A stretch of DNA of 64,000 bases from Micropruina glycogenica (GCF_039524395.1 NZ_BAAAGO010000009.1), one strand, 5' to 3'; counted from the stretch's first letter, positions 26,185 through 34,333 are shown. The notes: generated from the sequence alone by a model not told the origin. Translations and numbers: made by a program.

Positions 26185-26682
26185 GTGAACGGTTCAGTTG
26201 CATTATTGCTGACCGTCCAGTCGCTGTCGGCGCAGGCCGACACGGTGGGGGCCGAGTTCGGCTGGGACGGCCGCCGGGTGCGGCACCTGCTCGACCGCTA
26301 CGGCAGCGAGATCCACACCCTGATGGCCCTGTGCCGTGAGCAGGCCGACCTGGCCGAGCCGCTGCAGCACGCCCCCGACTACCTGCGGGCAGAGATCGCC
26401 TACGGCTGCACGCATGAGGGCGCGCTGCACCTGGAGGACCTGCTCACCCACCGCACCCGGCTGACCTACGAGATCGCCGACTCGGGCCTGGCCGCCCTAC
26501 CCGAGATCGCTGTCCTGGCCGCGCCGCGGCTGGGCTGGAACGACGAGCGCCGCGACGCCGAGATCAGGGCGTACACCGAGCGGGTCGAGGCCGAGCGGGC
26601 GGCGTCCGAGCAGCCGGACGACGCGAGTGCCGCCGAGGCCCGGGCAGCCGCGCCCGAGGTGGTCGACGTCACCGTCGGCTGA
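26185..26682 (+). pseudogene. glpD remnant: C-terminal DAO_C domain only
   Basis: From about 26270 the translation matches only the C-terminal cap of FAD-dependent glycerol-3-phosphate dehydrogenase: RRVRHLLDRYGSEIHTL, EPLQHAPDYLRAEIAYGCTH, EGALHLEDLLTHRTRLTYE, then a helical charged tail. The FAD-binding Rossmann and substrate domains (roughly 380 residues) are absent upstream. The frame is open, with a GTG at 26185, so a short protein is possible, but it would lack catalytic parts. It is most simply a decayed gene next to hppA. Confidence 0.68.
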
Positions 26683-26683
26683 G

Positions 26684-26760
26684 CTGCTTGAGCTTGTCGA
26701 AACCCTGGTCTCGACGAGCTCGACCGACCGACCCTCTAGTCTCGACGAGCTCGACCGACC
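26684..26760. repeat. family A palindromic repeat, expanded copy at convergent junction
   Basis: GCTTGAGCTTGTCGAAACCC is followed by the inverted GGTCTCGACGAGCTCGACC and a second direct copy CTAGTCTCGACGAGCTCGACC. It fills the whole gap between the glpD remnant and the convergent HIT gene. A terminator role is plausible; the extra arm shows that the unit can amplify locally. Confidence 0.8.
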
Positions 26761-26762
26761 TT

Positions 26763-27176
26763 CTACGCCAGGGCGTCGCGCAGCACCTGCCCGTACGCGG
26801 CCAACTCACCCTCGGCGTAGCGGGTGCGCGGCCAGAAGAAGCCGCGCAGGCCGTCCCCCTTGCTGCGCGGCACCACGTGCACGTGCAGGTGCGGCACCGA
26901 CTGACTGACCACGTTGTTGACCGCCACGAAGGTGCCCTGCGCGCCCAGCGCCGTCGTCATCGCGGCGGCGATCCGGCGGCACGCGTCGAACAACGGCACC
27001 ACCAGTTCGGCCGGCAGGTCGAGCATGGTGTCGACGTGGCGGGTCGGGCACACCAGCACGTGGCCCTTGAACACCGGGCGGTGGTCGAGAAAGGCGATCA
27101 CGTCGGGCGTGCGCAGCACGATTTCGGCGGCCAACCGGCCCTCGATGATCTCGCAGGCGATGTCGGTGTCAGCCAT
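26763..27176 (-). CDS. HIT family hydrolase
   Basis: A 137-residue histidine-triad protein. The triad is H96, H98 and H100 in HLHVHVVPR, with the upstream nucleotide-binding elements IAFLDHRPVFKGHVLVCP. HIT proteins hydrolyse AMP-linked or diadenosine nucleotides as dimers. ATG 27176 gives the normal family N-terminus. The substrate is unknown. Confidence 0.92.
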   Translation of the reverse strand: MADTDIACEIIEGRLAAEIVLRTPDVIAFLDHRPVFKGHVLVCPTRHVDTMLDLPAELVVPLFDACRRIAAAMTTALGAQGTFVAVNNVVSQSVPHLHVHVVPRSKGDGLRGFFWPRTRYAEGELAAYGQVLRDALA

Positions 27177-27308
27177 GTGAACAGTGTCGCAGGGGGCGGG
27201 CAGTGCTGCCCTGGTGTCACCCGTACGGTGACTATCACGCTGAACTTCTGACCTGTAACACTATGGCCGCACACTTGCGTGTGCCTGAAGACAACGGGGG
27301 GAATCTTC

Positions 27309-27653
27309 ATGTCGCACGATCTTTGGATCGTCAGTTCGCGCGCGCTCTCGGCCGCCGACTTGTCGGCCGCAGTCGCCGCCGTTCACCAGGGGCGGCCGTG
27401 GGAGGTGTCCGACCTCGGCGAGCAGTGGCGGGTCAGCCATTGCGACCGTCCACTCATCGAGGCGTGGCCGTCGGTGCGCCTCGACGACCTTGACCAGGCC
27501 GGCACCCTGCCGCCGGGTGGGCCGAGCGCAACCGCCTACCTGTGGCGCACCCGGCTGACAGTGTTGCACGACGAAGACGTCGACCTGGGCCTCGAAGTGG
27601 CTCGCGCCGCCGCCTGGCAGACCGGTGGCGAGGTCGCCGAGCGGCACTCCTGA
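27309..27653 (+). CDS. hypothetical protein (114 aa)
   Basis: A soluble protein beginning MSHDLWIVSSRALSAADLSA, with no recognised domain. ATG 27309 is preferred to the one ten codons earlier because GGGGGGAA precedes it properly. The upstream gap has a small hairpin (GCACAC/GTGTGC, 27269-27284) inside the likely 5' leader. The following GNAT gene starts 38 bases later. Function unknown. Confidence 0.65.
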   Translation: MSHDLWIVSSRALSAADLSAAVAAVHQGRPWEVSDLGEQWRVSHCDRPLIEAWPSVRLDDLDQAGTLPPGGPSATAYLWRTRLTVLHDEDVDLGLEVARAAAWQTGGEVAERHS

Positions 27654-27691
27654 CCTTGCCGGGCGGCGCGTCCAGCGACCACTATTGGCCC

Positions 27692-28570
27692 ATGGCAGAC
27701 ATCAGGCGGCTCGCCGAGGGCGAGGTGGAGCCCCTACTCGACCTGATCACGGCAGAGCAGTCGAACGTGGCTACGGGCACCAGCTACATCGGCACCGAGC
27801 GCGCTGAGCTGCGCCTCGAACTCGAAGCCCTGGACGGCTGGCCCGAGCAGGCGCTCGTCGCCGTCGAGAACGGACGACTGGTGGGCGCCACGTTCGCCGA
27901 GGTCGATGTCGACTTGGGCCGCAGTTGGATCTATGGCCCCTGGGTGCCCGGCGAGGCGTGGCACGAGCTCGCGCTGCCGCTGCTCGAAGCGGCCATCGCG
28001 AGCTGCCCGGCCCAGGTCACCCGGCACGAGATCTGCGGCGACGTGGCCAACGTGCGGCTGGCGGCGCTGGCCGATTCGCTCGGCTGGACGGCGTCGGTGC
28101 CGAATCACGTGTTTCGGGTGAACGCCGAGGTGGCCGCGGCGTGGCCCGCCGACGACGCCCGGGTGCGCGCACCCAGGCTCGACGACTTCGACGACGTGGA
28201 ACCGCTGCACCTGGCCGAGTTTCCCGACACCTACCTGACCACCCGGCAGATGTTGGCCGACGGCATTTCCGGCGAGCTGATCGTGGCGGTCAGCGAAGCC
28301 GAAGACGGACGGTTTCTGGGCTACGGCTCAGGTCGCGTACAGCCCGAGGGTTCGGGCTACCTCGACTTCATCGCGATCACTCCGGACGCCCGTGGCACCG
28401 GCGCCGGGTTGGGCCTGCTGGCCACGATCTGCCGATGGATCATCGAGGCCGCCCCGCAGCGCGACGTCAACCTGACCGTTCAGCACCACCGTGCGCCGGC
28501 CATCGCCCTCTACCGCGGGCTCGGCTTCGAGCTCGAAACCACCATCGTCGGCTACTCGTCGCCGAGCTGA
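27692..28570 (+). CDS. GNAT family N-acetyltransferase (two GNAT-like halves)
   Basis: A 292-residue protein with a degenerate N-terminal GNAT half and a good C-terminal one. The latter has the acetyl-CoA loop ITPDARGTGAGLGLLATICRW and the late strand LYRGLGFELE. The acceptor amine is unknown. The ATG at 27692 starts directly at the fold (MADIRRLAEGEVEPL). Its last 243 bases overlap the reverse-strand MFS frame. Confidence 0.83.
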   Translation: MADIRRLAEGEVEPLLDLITAEQSNVATGTSYIGTERAELRLELEALDGWPEQALVAVENGRLVGATFAEVDVDLGRSWIYGPWVPGEAWHELALPLLEAAIASCPAQVTRHEICGDVANVRLAALADSLGWTASVPNHVFRVNAEVAAAWPADDARVRAPRLDDFDDVEPLHLAEFPDTYLTTRQMLADGISGELIVAVSEAEDGRFLGYGSGRVQPEGSGYLDFIAITPDARGTGAGLGLLATICRWIIEAAPQRDVNLTVQHHRAPAIALYRGLGFELETTIVGYSSPS

Positions 28571-29677
28571 CTGCGCGCGCAGCCCCCAACCCAGCGCTGC
28601 TGCGCAGGCCGCGGCGACCACGAGCAGCAGCACGTGGGGGCCGAACACATCGATCAACGCCGGCGCCGCCATGGCGGCCAGCATCGCGGCGGCGATCAGG
28701 GCCGCATCAGCCACCCCGAGGGCCAGCGCCAGATAGCGCGGCGGGGCACCGAGTTGCAGCATGCGGGTGGTGCGGCACTCGACCATGGTCAGCCCGGCGC
28801 CCAGCAGCAGCAGCGGCGGCAGCGCGACCGTCCACGTGGGGGCCAGCGCGACCGCCACCAGGGGCACCACGACCACCAGTTGGGCGGCGAGCGTCGGACG
28901 CACCCGCCGCAGCAGCAGAATCAGCGCCGGGGCGGCCAGCGAGGCGAACCCGTGCACGGCGGTCGCCCAGCCGTACTCGGTGACCCCGGCACGCCACGAC
29001 CCCATCGCCAGGCTGAGCAGGGTGACGCCCAGCACCCCGATCACGGCGTTCAGGGCCATCACCGAGGCCACGGCGCGGCGCACCACCGGCACCGCCAGCA
29101 CCTCGCGCAGCCCGTGCCTCAGCTGCACCCGCTGGTCGTCCGGACGTTGCTCACCAACCCGGCGGGGCAGCACCACGAGGGCCGCCGCGATGAGCAGCAC
29201 ACTCGCAGCCCCCGAGGCGAAACCCCCGAAGCCCACCAGCAGCCCGCCCAGGGCCGGTCCGATCACGAACGCGCTGATCTCCCAGGTGACCAGGGTGTCG
29301 GTGGCCCGCTCGGGGTCGTCGGCCACCTGAGGCACCAGGGCGGCCAGGCTGGGAAACGCGGGCACACCCGCAGCCACGGTCAAGGTGGCCGCGGCCACGG
29401 CAGCCCAGGGCAGCTCGGCGTAGAGAAACACCGCCACCAGCGCGAGCAGCGCCAGCCGAAGGGCGGTCACCACGCGCACGGTGCGAAACCGTCCGAACCG
29501 GTCGCCGATGCCGCCCAGAAACGCCGACAGCAGCACGCACGGCGCGAACCTGGCCGCACCGGCGAGGCCGAGCAGCGTGGGGTCGTCCGTGGTCTGCCAG
29601 ACGGCGGCCAGCAGCGCCGGCCAGGGCAACGCCACCGCGGTGCCGGCCAGGGCGTGGGACGTGAGCAGCCGACGCAT
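28328..29677 (-). CDS. MFS transporter, C-terminus overlapping convergent gene
   Basis: A 449-residue frame with twelve helices in the first 355 or so residues, including GGIGDRFGRFRTVRVVTALR after helix 2. The natural C-terminus of such proteins would be near LRAQSARRRV. The frame then runs on for about 90 polar residues, antisense to the GNAT gene, before a stop. The ornithine decarboxylase-like gene precedes it, so polyamine or amine export is a guess. The start ATG 29677 lies inside the end of the upstream frame. Confidence 0.75.
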   Translation of the reverse strand: MRRLLTSHALAGTAVALPWPALLAAVWQTTDDPTLLGLAGAARFAPCVLLSAFLGGIGDRFGRFRTVRVVTALRLALLALVAVFLYAELPWAAVAAATLTVAAGVPAFPSLAALVPQVADDPERATDTLVTWEISAFVIGPALGGLLVGFGGFASGAASVLLIAAALVVLPRRVGEQRPDDQRVQLRHGLREVLAVPVVRRAVASVMALNAVIGVLGVTLLSLAMGSWRAGVTEYGWATAVHGFASLAAPALILLLRRVRPTLAAQLVVVVPLVAVALAPTWTVALPPLLLLGAGLTMVECRTTRMLQLGAPPRYLALALGVADAALIAAAMLAAMAAPALIDVFGPHVLLLVVAAACAAALGWGLRAQSARRRVADDGGFELEAEPAVEGDGRRTVVLNGQVDVALRGGLDDPSADRGQQAQPGAGATGVRSDRDEVEVARTLGLYAT

Positions 29678-30801
29678 GGCAGTGTGTCGGTCAGTTCGGT
29701 GCGCAGCGGGGCGAACCCGTTGAACGCCGACGCGTACGAGGTGGTGTAGACGCCGGCCGCGGCGAACCAGACCCGGTCACCCTCGGCCAAGTCGTCGGGC
29801 AGGTCGACGCAGCGGTACATGACGTCGGCCGAGTCGCAGGTGGGTCCGGCCAGCACGGCCGCGGCCGGTGCGCCCGTGGCCGAGGTGCGCAGGCGGTAGT
29901 GGATCGCCTCGCCCAGGGTTTCGGTGAGGCCGTTGAAGATGCCGGCATCGAGGTACACCCAGCGGCGTCCGGCCCGGTGCGCGACGCCGAGCACGCTCGC
30001 TTCGAGCACGCCTGCGTCGCCGACCAGAGCGCGTCCGGGTTCGGCGATCAACCGCGGACGATGCGCGCCGAAGGCTGCCTGTACGGCCGCTTCAATGGTG
30101 CGTCCGTACACGGCCAGCGGCGGGCAGGGCACGGCGTGGGACGCCGGAAAGCCGCCGCCCAGGTCGAGCAGCCACGGACGGTGTCCGTGCTCGCGCAGCG
30201 CGGTGAAGATGCCAGCCGCGGTGTCGATGGGGGCGATCCAGCGTTCGGGCTCGCGCTGCTGCGAGCCGACGTGAAACGCGACCCCGGCAGCCTGCAGGCC
30301 GAGCTGTGGCGCCAGGTCGAGAATCGCGAACACCTCGGCGGGGTCTGCGCCGAACTTGCCGGCCAGCGACCAGTCCGAACCGGCACCCGACGTGGCCAGC
30401 CGGGCCAGCAGGGTGGCGCCGGGCGCTTCGGCCGCGACCTTGTGGGCCTCGTCGAGGCTGTCGACCACGAAGGTGTCGATGCCGGCGGCGTGGTGGTGGC
30501 GAATCGCCGGGCGCGACTGCATCGGGTTCGACGACAGCAGCCGCGAGGCGTCCGCGCCCGTCGCGAGCGCGGCGCCGGTCTCGGCCGGGCTCGCCACGTC
30601 GAAGCAGCCGCCGGCCTCGGCTATCGCCGCCAACACGGCGGGGTGCGGGTTCGCCTTCACCGCGTAGTACAGGGTCACGTCGCCGAGGGCGGCGCGCAGC
30701 GCCCGATAGCTGCGGGTGATCGCGCGGGGGCTGAGCATCAGGCGGGGGGTCGTAACCAACTCGGCGGCTGCGTCGACGGGGGCTGCGATCAGCGTGGTCA
30801 T
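29467..30801 (-). CDS. group IV PLP-dependent decarboxylase (ornithine decarboxylase type)
   Basis: A TIM-barrel, alanine racemase-fold decarboxylase. PLP lysine K49 lies in LYYAVKANPHP. Later come the phosphate-binding DLGGGFPASHAV, EPGRALV and the active-site C322-D323 in AGPTCDSADVMYRC. These match ornithine/lysine-type decarboxylases that make diamines such as putrescine. ATG 30801 has GAGAGGA upstream. Normal family members end about where FNGFAPLRTEL occurs; here the frame runs on 65-70 residues into the MFS gene. That suggests a lost stop or frameshift near 29685. Confidence 0.83.
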   Translation of the reverse strand: MTTLIAAPVDAAAELVTTPRLMLSPRAITRSYRALRAALGDVTLYYAVKANPHPAVLAAIAEAGGCFDVASPAETGAALATGADASRLLSSNPMQSRPAIRHHHAAGIDTFVVDSLDEAHKVAAEAPGATLLARLATSGAGSDWSLAGKFGADPAEVFAILDLAPQLGLQAAGVAFHVGSQQREPERWIAPIDTAAGIFTALREHGHRPWLLDLGGGFPASHAVPCPPLAVYGRTIEAAVQAAFGAHRPRLIAEPGRALVGDAGVLEASVLGVAHRAGRRWVYLDAGIFNGLTETLGEAIHYRLRTSATGAPAAAVLAGPTCDSADVMYRCVDLPDDLAEGDRVWFAAAGVYTTSYASAFNGFAPLRTELTDTLPCVGCSRPTPWPAPRWRCPGRRCWPPSGRPRTTPRCSASPVRPGSRRACCCRRFWAASATGSDGFAPCAW

Positions 30802-30923
30802 GGCGGGTCCTCTCGGTCGATTGGAGGAGGGCCGCCCGGGTCGGTTGATACAGCGAGGTGCGCACCTGCTGTCGTGTCCATCCGACCGCGCAGCGCGAGC
30901 ACACAGCACTAGGCTGACCGGCG

Positions 30924-32156
30924 ATGAGTGAATCGTTGCGCATCGGCTTCGTCTCGATGCACACCTCCCCCGCCGACCTGCCCGGTTCGGGCGACGCCGG
31001 CGGCATGAACGTGGTCGAGTACCACCAGGCTTTCGCGCTGGCCGAGCTGGGCCATCGGGTCGACCTGATCACCCGACGCAGCGACCCGGGCCAGGCCGAC
31101 GTGGTGGAGTTGTCCGATCGGGTGCGGCTGTTGCATCTACCCGCCGGCCCTGCGACGAAGCTCGCCAAGAGTCTGATCGACGCCCACATCGACGAGTTCT
31201 CGACCCACCTCGGGCTGCTGCAGCCGTACGACGTGCTGCATTCGCACCACTGGATGTCGGGGGTCGCGGCGCTTCCGGTGGCCCGCGCGTGGGGCGTGCC
31301 GCACCTGCAGAGCTTTCATTCGGTGGCCGCGTTGCCCGGCTCGGCGTTGAGCGATGGCGAGCCGCCCGAGTCGCCGGCCCGGGTGCCGGGCGAGCGCCTG
31401 GTCGCCACCGAATCAGACCTGGTGATCGCCATCAGCGCGGCCGAGGCGCGCACCGTGGTGGAGCGTTGCGGGGCCGACCCCGAGCGGGTGGTCATCGTTC
31501 CGCCCGGCGTCGATCGCACCCTGTTCCACGCGGGTCGGCCGGTCGAGCCCGTCCAGACCCAATCGTCGGTCGAGCCCGTCGAGACCCCCGTCTCCACCAA
31601 CCCCAACGGCTACCTGCTGTACGCCGCCAGGCTGCAGCCGTTGAAAGGGCCCGACCTCGCGATCCGCGCGCTGCTCGAGGTGCCGGAGCAGCTTCGTCCA
31701 GACCTGCTGATCGCCGGCGACGTGTCGGTGGATTTCGCCGCCTACGAGGCAGACCTGCACGCCCTGGTCGCAGCCAGCGGGCTCGGCGACTCAGTGCGGT
31801 TCATCGGGCCGCAGCCACGGCCGCGGCTGGCCGAGCTGATGCGCGGTGCGCGCATCGTGCTGGTGCCGTCGCATTCCGAGACGTTCGGGCTGATCGCGCT
31901 CGAGGCCGAGTCGTGTGGCACCCCCGTGATCGCGTCGGCGGCGGGCGGGCTGCGCGAGGCCGTCGTCCATGGCGAGACCGGGCAGTTGATGGACTCGCGC
32001 CAACCCGAAGACTGGGGCACCGCGATCACCCGGCTGCTGGCCAAGCCGTGGCTGCTCGACCGCATGGGGGTGGTCGCGCAGATTCACGCCCGCCGGTTCA
32101 ACTGGGGGTGGACGGCCCGGCTGCTCGAGGCGCACTACCGCGAGCTGGCCTCATGA
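30924..32156 (+). CDS. glycosyltransferase family 4, MshA-like
   Basis: A 410-residue GT-B enzyme. The N-terminal loop SGDAGGMNVVEYHQAFALAE and HSHHWMSGVAALPVARAWG match MshA. That enzyme joins GlcNAc from UDP-GlcNAc to inositol 3-phosphate in mycothiol synthesis. The donor site is in SHSETFGLIALEAESCGTP. Between the two domains (around residues 207-230) the linker is made of two repeat-derived peptides containing VEPVQT and VEPVET. A TAGGCT -10 box lies eight bases before ATG 30924. The next gene, an MshB-like deacetylase, overlaps by four bases. Confidence 0.85.
   Translation: MSESLRIGFVSMHTSPADLPGSGDAGGMNVVEYHQAFALAELGHRVDLITRRSDPGQADVVELSDRVRLLHLPAGPATKLAKSLIDAHIDEFSTHLGLLQPYDVLHSHHWMSGVAALPVARAWGVPHLQSFHSVAALPGSALSDGEPPESPARVPGERLVATESDLVIAISAAEARTVVERCGADPERVVIVPPGVDRTLFHAGRPVEPVQTQSSVEPVETPVSTNPNGYLLYAARLQPLKGPDLAIRALLEVPEQLRPDLLIAGDVSVDFAAYEADLHALVAASGLGDSVRFIGPQPRPRLAELMRGARIVLVPSHSETFGLIALEAESCGTPVIASAAGGLREAVVHGETGQLMDSRQPEDWGTAITRLLAKPWLLDRMGVVAQIHARRFNWGWTARLLEAHYRELAS
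31541..31587 (+). repeat. two in-frame copies of family A repeat arm inside coding sequence
   Basis: GGTCGAGCCCGTCCAGACCC (31541-31560) and GGTCGAGCCCGTCGAGACCC (31568-31587) differ at one base and are 27 bases apart, a whole number of codons. They are the same arm as the intergenic family A element and encode VEPVQT and VEPVET in the interdomain linker of the glycosyltransferase. Confidence 0.8.
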
Positions 32157-32908
32157 GCGCGTTCGACGGCGTCCGGCGGGTGGTGTTCGCCCACGCCCAC
32201 CCCGACGACGAAACCCTGGCCACCGGCGCACTGATCCAGCACCTGACCCGCTCGGGCGTCGCGGTCGCCGTGGTCACCGCGACCCGCGGCGAGCTGGGGG
32301 CGGTGGTGCCCGGCCCGCTGTCGGCACTCGAAGGCACACCCGAGCTGGAGCCGCACCGGGTCGGCGAACTCACCGCGGCATTGCGGGCACTGGGCGCCGA
32401 GGGGCCGTACTTTCTGGGCGATCCCCCGGCCAGGGCCATCGGGTTGGCCCCGCGTCGCTACACCGACTCGGGCATGCGCTGGATCACTCCCACCGTCGCG
32501 GGGCCGGGCGACGAGGCGGGGCCGGACGCCTTCACCGCGGCCGAGGTGGCTCAGGCCGCGGCCGACCTGGCCGCGTTCGTGCGATTCTGGCGCGCCGACC
32601 TGGTCGTCAGCTACGAGAGTGACGGCGGCTACGGGCACCCCGATCACGTACACGCGCATCACGTCGGCGTGCACGCGGCCGAGTTGGCCGGCGTGCCGTT
32701 CGCCGAGGTGGTCTCGATTCCGCGCGACGGCAGCCAACCGGACTCCGCGGGGGTGGAGTGGTTCGACTTCGACGAGTACTACCACGAGCTGATGCCGGCC
32801 CTGACGGCGCACGCCTCACAGTTCACGGTGGACGGCCGCGACGCGATTCACTCCGGCGGCCAGCGCGAGCCGCTGCAGTTGCGCACCGGCGTGCGGCGCC
32901 GGGCCTGA
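32153..32908 (+). CDS. PIG-L family deacetylase, MshB-like
   Basis: A 251-residue zinc-dependent N-deacetylase. Zinc ligands lie in AHAHPDDETLATGA and GGYGHPDHVHAHH. The stretch RRYTDSGMRWI is typical of MshB, which removes acetyl from GlcNAc-inositol in mycothiol synthesis. The ATG overlaps the glycosyltransferase stop (ATGA), so the two should act on the same substrate. A related pathway product is possible because an exporter gene follows three bases downstream. Confidence 0.85.
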   Translation: MSAFDGVRRVVFAHAHPDDETLATGALIQHLTRSGVAVAVVTATRGELGAVVPGPLSALEGTPELEPHRVGELTAALRALGAEGPYFLGDPPARAIGLAPRRYTDSGMRWITPTVAGPGDEAGPDAFTAAEVAQAAADLAAFVRFWRADLVVSYESDGGYGHPDHVHAHHVGVHAAELAGVPFAEVVSIPRDGSQPDSAGVEWFDFDEYYHELMPALTAHASQFTVDGRDAIHSGGQREPLQLRTGVRRRA

Positions 32909-32911
32909 TCG

Positions 32912-34168
32912 GTGGCCGAAAAGGATCGTTCCGCACTGCCCCCGCAGTGGATTCTGCTGACCATTCTGGCGGGGCTGGGCATGGTCGGGCCGTTCTCGAT
33001 CGACACCATGTTCCCGGCGTTCGCCCAGATGGCCATCGATCTCGACACCACACCGGTGGCGCTGCAGCAACTGATCAGCGTGTACCTGCTGTCGTTCGCG
33101 GTGGCGAGCCTGTTTCACGGCCCGCTGTCTGACGCCGTCGGCCGCAAGCCGGTGATTCTGGGCGGCACGGCGATGTTCGTGCTGGCGTCCCTGGCCTGCG
33201 CGGTGGCACCCAACCTGTCACTGCTGCTGGTCGGACGGGCCGTGCAGGGTCTCAGCGCCGGCGCCGGCCAGATCATCAGCCGCACCATGGTGCGTGACGT
33301 GTTCGCCGACGCCCGGGCACAACAGGTGATGTCGCAGATCGCCATGATCTTCGGCCTCGCCCCCGCCCTGGCGCCCATCGTCGGCGGCTGGATTCTGGTG
33401 CACGGCAGTTGGCGCGAGATCTTCTGGGCCCTGACCGGGCTGGGTCTGGCGTTGCTGGTGCTGGTGTGGCTGCTGCTACCCGAGACCCACCCGCCGGAGC
33501 ATCGGGTGCCGCTGCACCTCGGGCCGTTGTTCGCCTCGCTGTGGGCGGTGTGGTGCAACCCGCACGGTCGGCGGCTCGCGCTGACCGCGATGGTGAACTT
33601 CGCCGGCATGTTTCTGTACATCAGTTCGGCGCCCTACATCGTGGTGTCGATGCTGCACATGGGCGAGCAGGACTTCTGGGTGTTGTTCGTGCCGCTGATC
33701 TCGGGCATGGTGATCGGCTCGTGGTTCTCCGGACGGCTGGCGGGGCGCGTCAAGGGAGCTCGGCTGGCCACCGTCGGCTACTGGATCAGCCTGGGCGGCG
33801 GGGCGGCGAACCTGTCCCTGATGCTGGTGCCGGCGGCCCAAGCCCTGCCCTGGGCGGTGATGTTGCTGCCCGTCTACACCTTCGGCGTCGCGATGGCGTT
33901 CCCGATCCTGACCCTCGCCATGCTCGATCTGTTCCCGGCCAACCGGGGCGCGGCGGCGTCGGTGCAGAGCTTCGTGTCTCTGGTGGCCAACGCGCTGATC
34001 GCCGGCGTGCTGGCGCCGCTGGTGGCGGTGTCGCTGCCGGCGCTGGCAGCGACCGCGTTGCTGCTGACGGTGGTCGGCTACCTGCAGTGGCGCCGGCACC
34101 TTCAGGTCACGGGGCTGCAACCGCCGTCGCCGCCGGGAATGGTGCCACCGCCCGCGGACGGGTTGTGA
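32912..34168 (+). CDS. MFS drug transporter, Bcr/CflA type
   Basis: A 418-residue twelve-helix protein. The early FSIDTMFPAFAQMA, the loop GPLSDAVGRKPVILGG and the motif C-like GLAPALAPIVGGWI place it with Bcr/CflA proton-driven multidrug exporters. GTG 32912 starts three bases after the MshB-like stop codon, so it is cotranscribed. The C-terminal tail is Pro-rich. The substrate is unknown. Confidence 0.87.
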   Translation: MAEKDRSALPPQWILLTILAGLGMVGPFSIDTMFPAFAQMAIDLDTTPVALQQLISVYLLSFAVASLFHGPLSDAVGRKPVILGGTAMFVLASLACAVAPNLSLLLVGRAVQGLSAGAGQIISRTMVRDVFADARAQQVMSQIAMIFGLAPALAPIVGGWILVHGSWREIFWALTGLGLALLVLVWLLLPETHPPEHRVPLHLGPLFASLWAVWCNPHGRRLALTAMVNFAGMFLYISSAPYIVVSMLHMGEQDFWVLFVPLISGMVIGSWFSGRLAGRVKGARLATVGYWISLGGGAANLSLMLVPAAQALPWAVMLLPVYTFGVAMAFPILTLAMLDLFPANRGAAASVQSFVSLVANALIAGVLAPLVAVSLPALAATALLLTVVGYLQWRRHLQVTGLQPPSPPGMVPPPADGL

Positions 34169-34197
34169 TCTCGGCGGATGTCTGCGGCTGGGGAGGC

Positions 34198-34230
34198 TTG
34201 CGTCATCCGGCGGATGCCGGGATCTCCGAA
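34198..34230. repeat. family B REP-like palindrome
   Basis: GCGTCATCCGGCGGATGCCGGGATCTCCG is a degenerate copy of the same element seen at 19878, 35722 and 60358. It sits just after the Bcr-type gene and may end transcription. Confidence 0.65.
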
Positions 34231-34243
34231 CTAGCAGGCCGTG

Positions 34244-34326
34244 TTACCCACAGTGAAAAAGAGCACCAAATCAGCTTGTGGATAACTGCACACGTGTTCG
34301 AAACTGTCAGGGGCGGTCGGTAGCGT
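34244..34326. promoter_or_regulatory. two DnaA-box-like sites and leaderless promoter upstream of HNH gene
   Basis: TTACCCACA (34244-34252, one mismatch from TTATCCACA) and, inverted, TGTGGATAA (34277-34285, a perfect DnaA box on the reverse strand) lie 50-90 bases upstream of the gene. A TAGCGT -10 box (34321-34326) is seven bases before ATG 34334. Binding by DnaA is inference from the sites alone. Confidence 0.45.
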
Positions 34327-34333
34327 TGCTGGC

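Noticed and set aside
26186..26196. TGAACGGTTCA palindrome near the hppA start, sharing ACGGTTCAGTT with the TetR operator at 60258
   Set aside because: Only one side of the TetR operator is matched and the seven-base arms are absent; likely chance, though a gel shift could test it.
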